Shown: one piece after another, positions 7,985 to 16,411 of the stretch | How positions within the stretch are numbered: the stretch's first letter is position 1 | Layout of the letters: every line of letters starts with the position of its first letter | Assembly (NCBI RefSeq): GCF_002434505.1 | Contig: NZ_DJKE01000001.1 | Span: forward strand, 124,001-188,000 | DNA: 64,000 bases | Reading direction: 5' to 3' | DNA from: Brevundimonas sp. UBA6550 | Lineage (GTDB): Bacteria; Pseudomonadota; Alphaproteobacteria; Caulobacterales; Caulobacteraceae | Notes under the pieces: generated by a model | What the model saw: only the letters and a program-made list of their open reading frames with translations | What the model was told of the DNA's origin: nothing | Database searches by the model: none | Made by a program: the position numbers and the translations under genes

Positions 7985-9832
7985 GTGAACCCGTCCGCTT
8001 CCCCGACCCAGCGCCGTTACGATCTCGACTGGATCCGGGTCGGCGCCTTCGGCCTGCTGATCCTGTATCACGTCGGCCTGGTTTACGGCGTCTATGACTG
8101 GCACGTGCACAGCGCCCACACCTTCGAGTGGATGCGCGAGGCGATCCTGATCACCAATCCCTGGCGGCTGACGCTGCTGTTTCTGGTGTCCGGCGCCGCG
8201 CTGCGGTTCATGACCCTGCGCCGCACGCCGCGCCAGGTGGCCCGCGCTAGGTTCGAGCGGCTGGTCCCGCCCCTGCTGTTCGGCGCGGTCGTGCTGGTGC
8301 CGATCCAGGCCTGGATCGAGGCGATGGACAAGGGCGGCTGGCCGGGCGGCGTCGCCGGCTATGTCGCCTGGATGGCGCGCGAGTTCAGCCCGGCCGGCCT
8401 GGCCGACGGCGTGCCGGTCAATCACCTGTGGTTCATCGTCTATATCGCCGCCTACAGCATCGTGACGATCCTGCTGTGGCGTCAGCCGGGCCTGATCGAG
8501 CGGCTGGGCGATGCGCTGCAGCGCGTTCTGAGGGGGCCTTGGCTGCTGGTCCTGCCGATCCTCTATCTGTCGGCCATTCGCCTGTTTCTGTTTCCCCATT
8601 TCGGCATCACCAACATGCTCCACTGGGACTGGTACAACCACGCCCTGTCGCTGGCGGCCTTCGTGTTCGGCTTCTGCATCGTGGGTCGCGAGAGCGTGTG
8701 GCGCGACATGGAGCGGTATCGCTGGCTGGCCCTGGGCCTGGCCGCCGTCGCCCTGCCGATCATGATGGTCCAGGTCTGGCATCCGGGCGCGCGGGCCTTC
8801 TGGGGCGCGCCCAGGGCCTTCGTGTATGGCGTGGATCAATGGGCGACCATCGTGGCCATCCTGGGCTTCGGCTCGCGCCATCTGCGGGCGCGCGGCGGGC
8901 CGGTGCTGAACTATCTGACCCAGGCCACCTTTCCCCTGTATCTGGCGCATCAGACGATCCTGGTCGCCGCCGTCTGGATCATGCGGCCCGCCGCCCTGCC
9001 GGCCGGGCTGGAGGCGCTGTTCCTGGTCGCCGCGACCTTCTTGGGCAGTCTGGCGGTCTATGAGGGCGTGCGCCGCATCCCCCCCATCCGCCCGCTGTGG
9101 GGGCTGAAGCCGCTGGACGACCGCCCCTGGCCGCTGGACCTGAAGGCGCTGATCCGCCCCACCCAGCCCTATCACCGTCGCCGGCGGCTGCTGGGGGTGG
9201 GGGTCGCCGCGCCGATCCTGGCCCTGACCGTGGTCGCCGCCGCCATCGCCGCCTATCCCGGATTCAACAACGCCACCCAGTATCTCAGCGAACTGGGCGG
9301 CGCCTCGGCCAGGGCGCCGATCATCTTCAACGGCGGGGTCTTCGTCGCCGGGGTCATGGCGGGCCTGGCCGGGATCGGCTTCGGCCTTGGGACCTACGCC
9401 CTGACCGGCGCGCGCGTCGCGGGCTGGGTCATCGCGGTCGTCTTCGTCCTGGCGGGGGCGGGCATGGCGGGATCGACCCTGTATCCCTGGCCCGATCCGC
9501 GCCACATGGTCATCAACCTGGCCCTGGGCATCCAACTGGCGCCGCTGCTTTTGCTGTGGGGGCTGCACCGCCGCCGCGACATGCCCCGGCTGAAGGTCTT
9601 TTTGGCCGCGACCTTCGTGGTCATGGCGATCCTGACGGTCCTGACCAAGCATCTGGTCCTGCCGGGCACGGTGAACGACGCCAATGTCGGCTGGTGGGAA
9701 CGGCTCTACGCCATCGTCCTGGTGGGCTGGGTCGGGATCGCGGCCTGGGTTCTGGACCGCAAACTGCTGCACCACGCCACAGTCTTGCCGCCCCGGCGCC
9801 CGGCTTCCGCCGCGCTAGACGTCCCGATCTGA
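7985..9832 (+). CDS. Acyltransferase-3 (OpgC-like) membrane protein fused to a DUF998 domain
   Basis: A 615-residue polytopic membrane protein. Residues about 8-370 are an acyltransferase family 3 domain with about ten membrane helices, starting RRYDLDWIRVGAFGLLILYH and containing the family's early His and a LYLAHQT segment. This class includes OpgC, which succinylates periplasmic glucans. Residues about 395-610 form a second block of six helices beginning AAYPGFNNATQYLSELGG, which matches the DUF998 pattern. GTG 7985 is chosen because earlier in-frame starts lie inside higA and the text before 7985 reads as non-coding. The next gene is opgH, suggesting a role in modifying periplasmic glucan. 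The fusion itself is unusual. Confidence 0.8.
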   Translation: MNPSASPTQRRYDLDWIRVGAFGLLILYHVGLVYGVYDWHVHSAHTFEWMREAILITNPWRLTLLFLVSGAALRFMTLRRTPRQVARARFERLVPPLLFGAVVLVPIQAWIEAMDKGGWPGGVAGYVAWMAREFSPAGLADGVPVNHLWFIVYIAAYSIVTILLWRQPGLIERLGDALQRVLRGPWLLVLPILYLSAIRLFLFPHFGITNMLHWDWYNHALSLAAFVFGFCIVGRESVWRDMERYRWLALGLAAVALPIMMVQVWHPGARAFWGAPRAFVYGVDQWATIVAILGFGSRHLRARGGPVLNYLTQATFPLYLAHQTILVAAVWIMRPAALPAGLEALFLVAATFLGSLAVYEGVRRIPPIRPLWGLKPLDDRPWPLDLKALIRPTQPYHRRRRLLGVGVAAPILALTVVAAAIAAYPGFNNATQYLSELGGASARAPIIFNGGVFVAGVMAGLAGIGFGLGTYALTGARVAGWVIAVVFVLAGAGMAGSTLYPWPDPRHMVINLALGIQLAPLLLLWGLHRRRDMPRLKVFLAATFVVMAILTVLTKHLVLPGTVNDANVGWWERLYAIVLVGWVGIAAWVLDRKLLHHATVLPPRRPASAALDVPI

Positions 9833-9899
9833 AAAATCCCCGGAAAATTTCGCTGCAATCAACATTGCGTGATTGAAAATCGCGCGAATGTGATCGAGT

Positions 9900-11948
9900 A
9901 TGGCGGAACGTGTTGCAGTGCAGCACTCCGCGTCCTTCCTGCCTTCGGAAAGACGATCGGTCAACACGGGGGCGTCCAGAAGCGGCATGAACAAGCTGGC
10001 GATCCGGCCTGTCGAACAGGCTGAAATCGAGACTGTCGAGCGGGCTCAGGCGCCGTCCTGGTCCTGGCTGCCCGACGAGGCGCGCCTGGCCATGCCGGTG
10101 CAGTCCCTGGCCGCGCCCGACGCCGTGGCCGACCTGACGCCCGCGACCTCGCCGCGCACGGTGGCCCTGCGCCGCCTGGCGCTCTTGGCCGGCACCATCG
10201 TCCTGACGGGTCTGTCGGCCATCACCCCCTTCTATCTGTACGCCCGCAAGGGCTGGGACGGGACCGAGATCCTGGCCTTCAGCCTGTTCATGGTGCTGAT
10301 CACCGCCATCTCCTGCTGGTTCGTCAGCGGCCTGATGGGGCTGTTCGTCATGCTGCGCGGCAAGGATCAGCAGGACCTGGCCTTCTCGCCCCATCCGCCG
10401 ATGCCGCGCACGCGCACGGCCCTGCTGATGCCGCTGTATAACGAGGACGCCCGCGCCTCCTTCGCCCGACTAGCCATGATCGACCAGTCGCTGGCCCGCC
10501 TGGGCGCCGCCTCGGCCTTCGACATCTTCGTGCTCAGCGATTCGACCAAGGACGAGGCCGCCGCCGCCGAACGTTCGGTCTTCCAGGCCTTCCGCCTGAC
10601 CGCCAACTCCAAGGCCTACTACCGCCGCCGCACCGACAACGCCGAGCGCAAGGCCGGCAATCTGGCCGAATGGGTCCGTCGTTTCGGCGGCGCCTATGAG
10701 AACATGATCGTGCTGGACGCCGACAGCACCATGGCCGGCGAGACCCTGCTGCGCATGGTCGACGCCATGGAGCGCAATCCGGGCGTGGGCCTGATCCAGA
10801 CCGCCCCGGTCATCATCAAGGCCCGCACCATCTTCGCGCGCGTGTCCCAGTATTCGGTGCGCCTGTACGGCCGCGTCGCCGCCGCCGGTCTGGCCTACTG
10901 GACCGGCTCGGAATCCAGCTACTGGGGCCACAACGCCATCATCCGCACGCGCGCCTTCGCCGCCTGCTGCGGCCTGCCGCATCTGAAGGGCCGCAAGCCC
11001 TTCGGCGGGCACATCATGAGCCACGACGTGGTCGAGGCCGCCCTGATGCGCCGCGCCGGCTGGGCCGTCCACGTCACCGCCTCGCTGGACGGATCGTGGG
11101 AAGAGACCCCGCCCTCGATCACCGACTTCATCCGCCGCGACCACCGCTGGTTCCAGGGCAATCTGCAGCACCTGGGCCTGATCACCGCCAAGGGCCTGTC
11201 GCCGATGAGCCGGCTTCAGCTGCTGATGGGCTGCATGGCCTATCTGTCCTCGCCGCTGTGGCTGGCCTCGCTGATGACCGGCCTGTTCATCCAGATGTTC
11301 TATCCGGTCGACTGGTCCAGCTTCTTCTACATCCTGAACCCCCAGTTCACCCCCTTCATGCTGGCCTCCTTCCTGTCGGGCATTCTTTTGATCGGGCCCA
11401 AATTCATGGGCGCGGCCCTGGTGCTCAGCCGCCCGGCCGAGCTGCGCGCCTTCGGCGGGCGCCGCGCCATCGCCCGCGGCATGGCGGCCGAGATCGCCCT
11501 GTCCGCCATCCTGGCCCCCATCCTGATGGTCGCCAACACCAAGGCCTTCATCCAGATCGTCTCGGGTCACGACACCGGCTGGTCGACCCAGCAGCGCGAG
11601 GCCGACGGCCTGGCCTGGTCCGACGCCCTGCGCGCCATGCGCTGGCAGATGATCGCCGGCGTCGGCTTCATGGTTCCCCTGTGCGTGCGCCCCGACCTGG
11701 CCACCTGGTTCGCCCCGATCGTCCTGCCGCTGCTGCTGTCGGCCCCGATCACCGTCTGGACCTCGCGCGTCCGTTCGGGCGACGCCCTGGCCAGGAAGGG
11801 CTTCCTGGTCACCCCGGTTCAGGACGGCGTCAGCGTCTCGCCGGCCGTCCTGCACACGCCCCGTTCGCCGCTGCGCGCGGTCGCCGGCGGCGTCCTGGCC
11901 CCGGTCGCCGCCCCCGCCATGGTCCCGGCCCGCGCGCCGGAGCTGTAA
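9900..11948 (+). CDS. opgH: Glucans biosynthesis glucosyltransferase MdoH/OpgH
   Basis: OpgH is the inner-membrane GT2 glucosyltransferase that makes the beta-glucan backbone of osmoregulated periplasmic glucans and pushes it across the membrane. The 682-residue product has two helices near 95-155 and a cytoplasmic GT2 domain from about 170 (TALLMPLYNEDA, FVLSDSTKD, VLDADSTM). The RRDHRWFQGN signature (QxxRW-like) is at about 417, followed by further helices to about 620. ATG 9900 gives a leader rich in Ser; ATG 9987 (MNKLAIRPVEQ) is an alternative start. No opgG/opgD is in the window, which is notable because opgG normally precedes opgH. Confidence 0.93.
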   Translation: MAERVAVQHSASFLPSERRSVNTGASRSGMNKLAIRPVEQAEIETVERAQAPSWSWLPDEARLAMPVQSLAAPDAVADLTPATSPRTVALRRLALLAGTIVLTGLSAITPFYLYARKGWDGTEILAFSLFMVLITAISCWFVSGLMGLFVMLRGKDQQDLAFSPHPPMPRTRTALLMPLYNEDARASFARLAMIDQSLARLGAASAFDIFVLSDSTKDEAAAAERSVFQAFRLTANSKAYYRRRTDNAERKAGNLAEWVRRFGGAYENMIVLDADSTMAGETLLRMVDAMERNPGVGLIQTAPVIIKARTIFARVSQYSVRLYGRVAAAGLAYWTGSESSYWGHNAIIRTRAFAACCGLPHLKGRKPFGGHIMSHDVVEAALMRRAGWAVHVTASLDGSWEETPPSITDFIRRDHRWFQGNLQHLGLITAKGLSPMSRLQLLMGCMAYLSSPLWLASLMTGLFIQMFYPVDWSSFFYILNPQFTPFMLASFLSGILLIGPKFMGAALVLSRPAELRAFGGRRAIARGMAAEIALSAILAPILMVANTKAFIQIVSGHDTGWSTQQREADGLAWSDALRAMRWQMIAGVGFMVPLCVRPDLATWFAPIVLPLLLSAPITVWTSRVRSGDALARKGFLVTPVQDGVSVSPAVLHTPRSPLRAVAGGVLAPVAAPAMVPARAPEL

Positions 11949-12067
11949 AGCCGGCCAAACCGATGCACGGCGGCCACAGCGCCGCCACAACCGTTACGGT
12001 CAAGCTCGACGCGAAGGCGACTTCGCATCACCCTTGGCCCCTGACCTTTTCGGGGAGATGTGATTCC

Positions 12068-12385
12068 ATGGCCCAGTCCAACGGTTCCGACGCCAAGCCC
12101 GACCTGCGGCTCGTCGCGGCCGAGGCCGAGATCTACGATCTGATGAAGGCGCCCGAGACCACCGCCGACCGGGTCAAGCGCCTGCAGCTCGAAGCCCACG
12201 CCCTGGCCCTGGAAGAGATCGAGGCGCTGGAGAAGCTGCTGCTGGACGCCGCCGCCAAGGCCAAGGCCATCGCCGAGGGCGGCGACGCCTATCCGGTCGG
12301 CGCGCGCGAGATCGCCTCGCGCCTGGCCTCCGACCTGCCCAACCGCGCCGAGACCATCAAGACCATCATCCACCGCGTCAGCTGA
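12068..12385 (+). CDS. Conserved-looking helical small protein, function unknown
   Basis: A 105-residue cytoplasmic protein with no recognised domain. It is predicted almost wholly helical, with a coiled-coil-like central stretch (ALALEEIEALEKLLLDAAAKAKAIAEGG) and a basic C-terminus. ATG 12068 is preceded by GGGGAGATG, a good ribosome binding site about 9 bases upstream. It stands alone between opgH and an SDR gene on the same strand. Codon use is typical of the genome's core genes. Confidence 0.7.
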   Translation: MAQSNGSDAKPDLRLVAAEAEIYDLMKAPETTADRVKRLQLEAHALALEEIEALEKLLLDAAAKAKAIAEGGDAYPVGAREIASRLASDLPNRAETIKTIIHRVS

Positions 12386-12451
12386 TCGCGCGCAGGGAAC
12401 GCCCGTCCGCCTCGTCCGCTTCCTGAAGGTCCCGTCCTTCAGGAGCCTTCG

Positions 12452-13432
12452 ATGACCGACACCGCCCGCGCCGACGCCGTCGCCGACCACGAACGCGCCA
12501 TCCAGCGCGACATCGACGCCAAGGACAAGACGTCCGGCGACGACACATCCTCCGGCGCGGTCCAGGCCGGCGCCCGCCCCTATCCCGAACCGCCCTTCCC
12601 CAAACAGCATCAGACCAAGCCCGGCGACGAGGCCGCGCTGGATCCCGCGCCCCTGTACGACGCCCCCTTCTGGAAGGGCTCGGGCAAGCTTGACGGCTTC
12701 GCCGCCCTGATCACCGGGGCCGATTCCGGCATCGGTCGCTCCGTCGCCGTCCTGTTCGCGCGCGAGGGCTGCGACGTGGTCATCTGCCATCTGGACGAGG
12801 ACGCCGACGCCGAAACGACCAAGGCCGCCGTCGAGGCCGAAGGCCGTCGCGCCGTGGTGCTGAAGGGCGACGTCTCTGACCCCGCCTTCGCCGAAGCCGC
12901 CGTCAGGGCCACGCTGGACGCCTTCGGCCGCCTGGACGTCCTGGTCCCCAACGCCGCCTTCCAGGAACACGTCGGCGCCTTCGAGGACCTGACCTACGAG
13001 CATTTCGACCGCACGCTGAAGACCAACCTCTACGGCTATTTCAACATGACCAAGGCGGCGGTCCCGCACATGAAGACCGGCGGCGCCATCGTCATGACCG
13101 GCTCGGTCACCGGGCTTCAGGGCAACAAGGACTTGCTGGACTATTCCCTGACCAAGGGCGGCATTCACGCCTACGCCCGATCGTTGGGCACGCATCTGGC
13201 GCCGCGCGGCATCCGCGTGAACGTGGTCGCGCCGGGCCCGGTCTGGACCCCTCTGAACCCCGCCGACAAGGACGCCGAAGCCGTCTCCCAGTTCGGCGCC
13301 CAGACGGTGATGAAACGCCCGGCCCAGCCCGAGGAGATCGCCCCCGCCTACGTTTTCCTGGCCTCGCCCCAGATGTCCAGCTTCATCACCGGCGAGATCC
13401 TGCCGATCATCGGCGGCTATTCGGGCGGTTGA
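12452..13432 (+). CDS. SDR family oxidoreductase, YghA/YhdF-like
   Basis: A 326-residue short-chain dehydrogenase of the long-N-terminus type annotated in bacilli and enterobacteria as general-stress or glucose/ribitol dehydrogenase-like. An extended N-terminal part (1-78, with PYPEPPFPKQHQTKPGDEAALDPAP) precedes the Rossmann fold. The cofactor motif TGADSGIG is at about 89-96, NAA near 168, catalytic Ser in TGSVTG, and Tyr/Lys in YSLTKGG near 230. The conserved C-terminal end is FITGEILPIIGG. The substrate is unknown. AGGAG precedes ATG 12452. A long hairpin after the stop separates it from the convergent GNAT gene. Confidence 0.92.
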   Translation: MTDTARADAVADHERAIQRDIDAKDKTSGDDTSSGAVQAGARPYPEPPFPKQHQTKPGDEAALDPAPLYDAPFWKGSGKLDGFAALITGADSGIGRSVAVLFAREGCDVVICHLDEDADAETTKAAVEAEGRRAVVLKGDVSDPAFAEAAVRATLDAFGRLDVLVPNAAFQEHVGAFEDLTYEHFDRTLKTNLYGYFNMTKAAVPHMKTGGAIVMTGSVTGLQGNKDLLDYSLTKGGIHAYARSLGTHLAPRGIRVNVVAPGPVWTPLNPADKDAEAVSQFGAQTVMKRPAQPEEIAPAYVFLASPQMSSFITGEILPIIGGYSGG

Positions 13433-13447
13433 ACCCGCCCACGCCTT

Positions 13448-13478
13448 CGTCATCCTCGCCCTCGTGGCGAGGATGACG
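13448..13478. terminator. Bidirectional hairpin between convergent genes
   Basis: Thirteen-base perfect arms CGTCATCCTCGCC and GGCGAGGATGACG with a five-base loop sit between the stops of the SDR gene (plus) and the GNAT gene (minus). It probably ends transcription from both sides although no clear T-run is present. Confidence 0.55.
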
Positions 13479-13491
13479 GCTCAATGGATGG

Positions 13492-13788
13492 TCAGGCCAG
13501 CACGTCGTCGTAATCGGGATGGCGCTTGTGCCACGCGACCGCATAGCTGCACTGCGGAAACAGCTTCATCCCGCTCTCGCGCGCATGTTCGGCCAAGGCC
13601 TGCATGAACCGTCCCGCCGCGCCCGATCCGCGCAGCGCCTGATCGGCCTCGACGTGCAGGATCATCCGCGTGTCGCCGCGCACGGCGTAGTCGGCCCAGA
13701 CCTGGCCCGCGCCGCCGTCGCTCTCGAAGTCCTGTTCGAAGCGGTTCTCGTCCGCCTTGTCGATCAGTCGGCCCTGTCCGTCGGTCAT
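13492..13788 (-). CDS. YjdJ-like GNAT N-acetyltransferase
   Basis: A 98-residue minimal GNAT-fold protein of the YjdJ/GTL3 type (N-acetyltransferase with few secondary elements). The visible core is ENRFEQDFESDGGAGQVWADYAVRGD, then MILHVEADQALRGSGAAGRFMQALAEHARESG, where R-x-x-G-S/A-A is the acetyl-CoA loop. The C-terminal CSYAVAWHKRHPDYDDVL matches the family end. The substrate is unknown. ATG 13788 is followed by usual family residues. It is convergent with the upstream SDR gene and has the same strand as the small membrane proteins that follow. Confidence 0.85.
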   Translation of the reverse strand: MTDGQGRLIDKADENRFEQDFESDGGAGQVWADYAVRGDTRMILHVEADQALRGSGAAGRFMQALAEHARESGMKLFPQCSYAVAWHKRHPDYDDVLA

Positions 13789-13846
13789 GTGTCGCTCCTG
13801 TTTCCGAAGCCTGAACCGCCGACCGGCCCGCTGTGTTCCCGCCGCG

Positions 13847-14230
13847 TCAGATCGGGCGGTTCTGCAACAGGTTGATCAGCCCCAGCACGCTCTTGACCGT
13901 GAACCAGACGCTGAGCAGGAACCAGATCAGCAGGAACAGCAGCAGGAACGGTATGCCGATCAGCACCACCGAGGCCACGGCGCTGACCGCGATCCCGACC
14001 CAGGCGGCGATGGTCCACCAGAACACCGACCAGAACAGCGCGATCTGCGCGTCGATATGCTGGCGCGCCACGCCCGTCGCCGTGCCCCGCGCGACGTAGG
14101 ACACCGCCAGCCCGATCAGCACCAGCACATTGGCGCTGGGGATCGACAGGATGAACAGCGCCCAGGCGATCAGGGCGCCGACCTTGCCTTCCGGTTCGCG
14201 TCCGGCGATGAATTCGGGGGCGTCGGTCAT
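13847..14230 (-). CDS. DUF4870-like small membrane protein
   Basis: A 127-residue integral membrane protein with three to four helices (about 18-46, 68-94 and 95-115), resembling the DUF4870 family of unknown function. The N-terminus is cytoplasmic and short (MTDAPEFIAGREPEGKVG). It sits 13 bases downstream of the next membrane gene on the same strand, forming an apparent two-gene unit. Confidence 0.8.
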   Translation of the reverse strand: MTDAPEFIAGREPEGKVGALIAWALFILSIPSANVLVLIGLAVSYVARGTATGVARQHIDAQIALFWSVFWWTIAAWVGIAVSAVASVVLIGIPFLLLFLLIWFLLSVWFTVKSVLGLINLLQNRPI

Positions 14231-14243
14231 GATGATCCTTGGT

Positions 14244-14906
14244 TCAGAACAGCCAGCTGCGGGGCTTGGGAACGGCCTGGCCGCTCTTCAGTTTCAGCAC
14301 GCCATAGGCGCCGCGCGCCAGAATCCAGATCGCCACGGCGAACAGGACGATCACCCCGACATTGACCACCACCAGCACGGCGCCGACCACGGCCGCCGCG
14401 ATCGCCCCAAGCACGGTGCGCTTCTGATACAGGGCGTGACTGCTTTCCAGCGCATCGGCCGCCGTATCGCGCCGCATCACCGCCAGCAGCGCCACCAGGC
14501 ACGAGGCGCCCAGCGTCGGCACCGCCAGCAGGATCAGCATATAGACCGCATAAAGCCGCATCGGCGCGGCCGGACCGGGAACGCGCTCGGCCACCCGCTC
14601 GGACGCGCGCGGCGTCTCGGCGCGCATCCGGTCGCGCATGTCGGCATGGGGCGCGGCGTTCGGCTTCGGATGCGGGGCGAAGCGGGCCACGGGCTGCACC
14701 CCTTCGCTGCGGTCGAACGGTCCCGGCTCGCGCGCCAGGGGCGGATCGAACAGGTCCGGCTCGTCGTCGTGTTCCGGCGCCGCCGTCGGCTCTGGCGCAC
14801 GCGCCCGCCCGGCCAGCGAGGCGGGCGAGACGAAACCGACATGGGCGTCGTGATCGGTCCCGTCTTGCGCTGCGGCAGGGGTCTTGGGATCGCCGGGCTC
14901 GGCCAT
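14244..14906 (-). CDS. Hypothetical membrane protein with long disordered N-terminus
   Basis: A 220-residue protein with about 110 residues of acidic/Pro-rich, probably disordered cytoplasmic sequence. Two clusters of hydrophobic helices follow (about 115-140 and 160-205), resembling the DUF4870-type fold of its downstream neighbour. ATG 14906 is preferred over GTG 14924 because GAGAAG lies about 8 bases upstream. It appears co-transcribed with the shorter membrane gene. The function is unknown. Confidence 0.65.
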   Translation of the reverse strand: MAEPGDPKTPAAAQDGTDHDAHVGFVSPASLAGRARAPEPTAAPEHDDEPDLFDPPLAREPGPFDRSEGVQPVARFAPHPKPNAAPHADMRDRMRAETPRASERVAERVPGPAAPMRLYAVYMLILLAVPTLGASCLVALLAVMRRDTAADALESSHALYQKRTVLGAIAAAVVGAVLVVVNVGVIVLFAVAIWILARGAYGVLKLKSGQAVPKPRSWLF

Positions 14907-14999
14907 GAACAACGCTTCTCTCACGCCGGACGCCCGGCTGGACTCAAGGCGCCGACAATGGCGGTCGGGCGGGCCGGACGCAACCGGGCTTGACGCCCC

Positions 15000-15398
15000 T
15001 CAGCGCCCCAGCACGATCTCGCAGCCGGGGGCGATCACGGCGGCCAGGGCGCCGGGCTTTTCGATCCGCACCGTCGCGCGCCGCACCCGCCCATCCTCCA
15101 GACAGGCCCGCGCCAGCCGTTCGGCGAAGGTCTCCACCAGCCCCACATGCCCCGCCTCGGCGATGGCGCGCGCCGCATTGGCCACGGTCTCGTAGTCGAT
15201 GGTGTCGGCCAGCCGTTCGATGGGGCGCGGCTCCAGCTCCAGCGTCACATCGATCACCAGCCGCTGCAGCCGCCCGTGTTCGTGGTCATAGACCCCGATG
15301 CCCGCCTCGACCTCAAGCCCGCGCACGAAGACGCTCAACCGTTCGAAACGCAAAGGCTCGTCCGCCGGCGACGGCGAAACCTGCGACGACTGGACCAC
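15000..15398 (-). CDS. folB: Dihydroneopterin aldolase FolB
   Basis: FolB splits 7,8-dihydroneopterin into 6-hydroxymethyl-dihydropterin and glycolaldehyde in folate synthesis. The 132-residue product shows the family pattern: VFVRGLEVEAGIGVYDHEHGRLQRLVIDV with the catalytic Glu and Tyr, then DTIDYE near residue 75. The pterin-binding ETFAERLAR helix and VRIEKPGAL near 110, containing the catalytic Lys, follow. It lies 5 bases downstream of a FolM-like SDR gene on the same strand, which supports a pterin pathway pair. Confidence 0.93.
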   Translation of the reverse strand: MVQSSQVSPSPADEPLRFERLSVFVRGLEVEAGIGVYDHEHGRLQRLVIDVTLELEPRPIERLADTIDYETVANAARAIAEAGHVGLVETFAERLARACLEDGRVRRATVRIEKPGALAAVIAPGCEIVLGR

Positions 15399-15403
15399 GC
15401 GGC

Positions 15404-16186
15404 CTACTCCTGGATGTCGGGGGTGCGCCAGGCCAGATGCTGGCCCCCGTCGACGGCGATCATCTGGCCCGTGACCAGCCGGGCGTCAATCAGCCACAGC
15501 ACGGCCTCGGCCACCGCCTCCGGGCTGCCGGGCGTTTCCAGCAGGGTGGCGCGCGCCTCGGCGGCGAACTCCTCGGGCGTCTGGTGGATGGACGGCAGGG
15601 TCGGCCCCGGCCCCACCCCGTTGACGCGGATGCCCGGCGCCAGCGCCTGGGCCAGGGTCTGGGTCGCCCACCACAGGCCGTTGCGCGACAGGCTGTAGGA
15701 GAAGAAGCGCGGATCCGGCTTCAGCACCTTCTGGTCCAGCAGATTGACTATGGCCCCCTCGACCGCCTGCGCGGCGAACGCCTCGGCCAGCACGATGGGC
15801 GCGCGCAGATTGGTCTCGATATGCGTATCCCAGCTTTCGCGCGTCAGCCCCCCGATCCGGTCGTCCTGAAACACCGAGGCGTTGTTGACCAGCGCCGTCA
15901 CCGGCCCCAGCGCCTCCACCGCCGCCGGGATCAGCGCCCGCACCCGCGCCTCGTCCATCAGGTCCGCCTGCAACAGGCACGCACGCCGCCCCAGGCCCGC
16001 GATCTCGTCGGCCAGGCCCCGCGCCTCGTCGCCCGAAGCATGATGATGGATCGCCACGTCGAACCCGGCCCGCGCCAGCCTCAGACAGACAGCCCGCCCG
16101 ATCCGCCGCGCCCCGCCCGTGACCAGGGCGACGCCCCTTTCAGAGCGAGCAGCCCCCTCAGTCAACCCGACCGAACTCGAACACAT
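15404..16186 (-). CDS. FolM/pteridine-reductase-like SDR oxidoreductase
   Basis: A 260-residue SDR whose cofactor motif TGGARRIG follows the TGx3RxG form that marks pteridine reductases and FolM (dihydromonapterin reductase), rather than the common TGxxxGIG. NNAS is present near 96. The catalytic Tyr is in FFSYSLSRNGLWWAT, with Arg-Asn-Gly where Lys is usual, so the canonical YxxxK is altered here (Y-S-L-S-R). Its position next to folB fits tetrahydropterin or folate reduction. The start is uncertain: ATG 16186, or TTG 16165 overlapping the end of the upstream microprotein gene. Confidence 0.85.
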   Translation of the reverse strand: MCSSSVGLTEGAARSERGVALVTGGARRIGRAVCLRLARAGFDVAIHHHASGDEARGLADEIAGLGRRACLLQADLMDEARVRALIPAAVEALGPVTALVNNASVFQDDRIGGLTRESWDTHIETNLRAPIVLAEAFAAQAVEGAIVNLLDQKVLKPDPRFFSYSLSRNGLWWATQTLAQALAPGIRVNGVGPGPTLPSIHQTPEEFAAEARATLLETPGSPEAVAEAVLWLIDARLVTGQMIAVDGGQHLAWRTPDIQE

Positions 16187-16238
16187 TGAAGGCCGCGATG
16201 ACGGCGATGAAGCCAAAGATAATGCCGAGCGCCAGCAT
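16158..16238 (-). CDS. 26-residue single-span membrane microprotein
   Basis: A very short ORF: MLALGIIFGFIAVIAAFNVF forms one membrane helix, ending in EFGRVD. The ribosome binding site AGGAG lies 6 bases before ATG 16238, the best such site in the neighbourhood. The stop falls inside the 5' end of the FolM-like gene, whose possible TTG start overlaps it by eight bases. This suggests translational coupling. Function is unknown; a small membrane regulator or anchor is possible. Confidence 0.6.
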   Translation of the reverse strand: MLALGIIFGFIAVIAAFNVFEFGRVD

Positions 16239-16411
16239 GGAATGCTCCTGTTGTGGGTCTTGGCTTAGAGCGGGATGGGGCGGGGTTCAAGCGGGGACGG
16301 GGGTGAGGAAGTGCTCAGGCCCCGCATAATCCAATCTCGCTATCCAGGGAGGCGCGTAGCGCGACGCTGAGTATCATGCCAAGCTGATCATCAGAAGATT
16401 TCGGGGCGCCC

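Noticed and set aside
7826..9775. 649-codon minus-strand frame opposite the acyltransferase gene
   Set aside because: Composition is Gln/Asp/His/Pro-rich with no hydrophobic core; the plus strand encodes a clear polytopic membrane protein.
11969..11986. GGCGGC/GCCGCC hairpin after opgH as terminator
   Set aside because: The arms are short and no T-run follows; this is common by chance at this GC content.
12404..12430. Possible EcfG general-stress promoter (GGAAC-N16-CGCT) before the SDR gene
   Set aside because: The -10 element deviates from CGTT and the region is GC-rich enough for chance matches.
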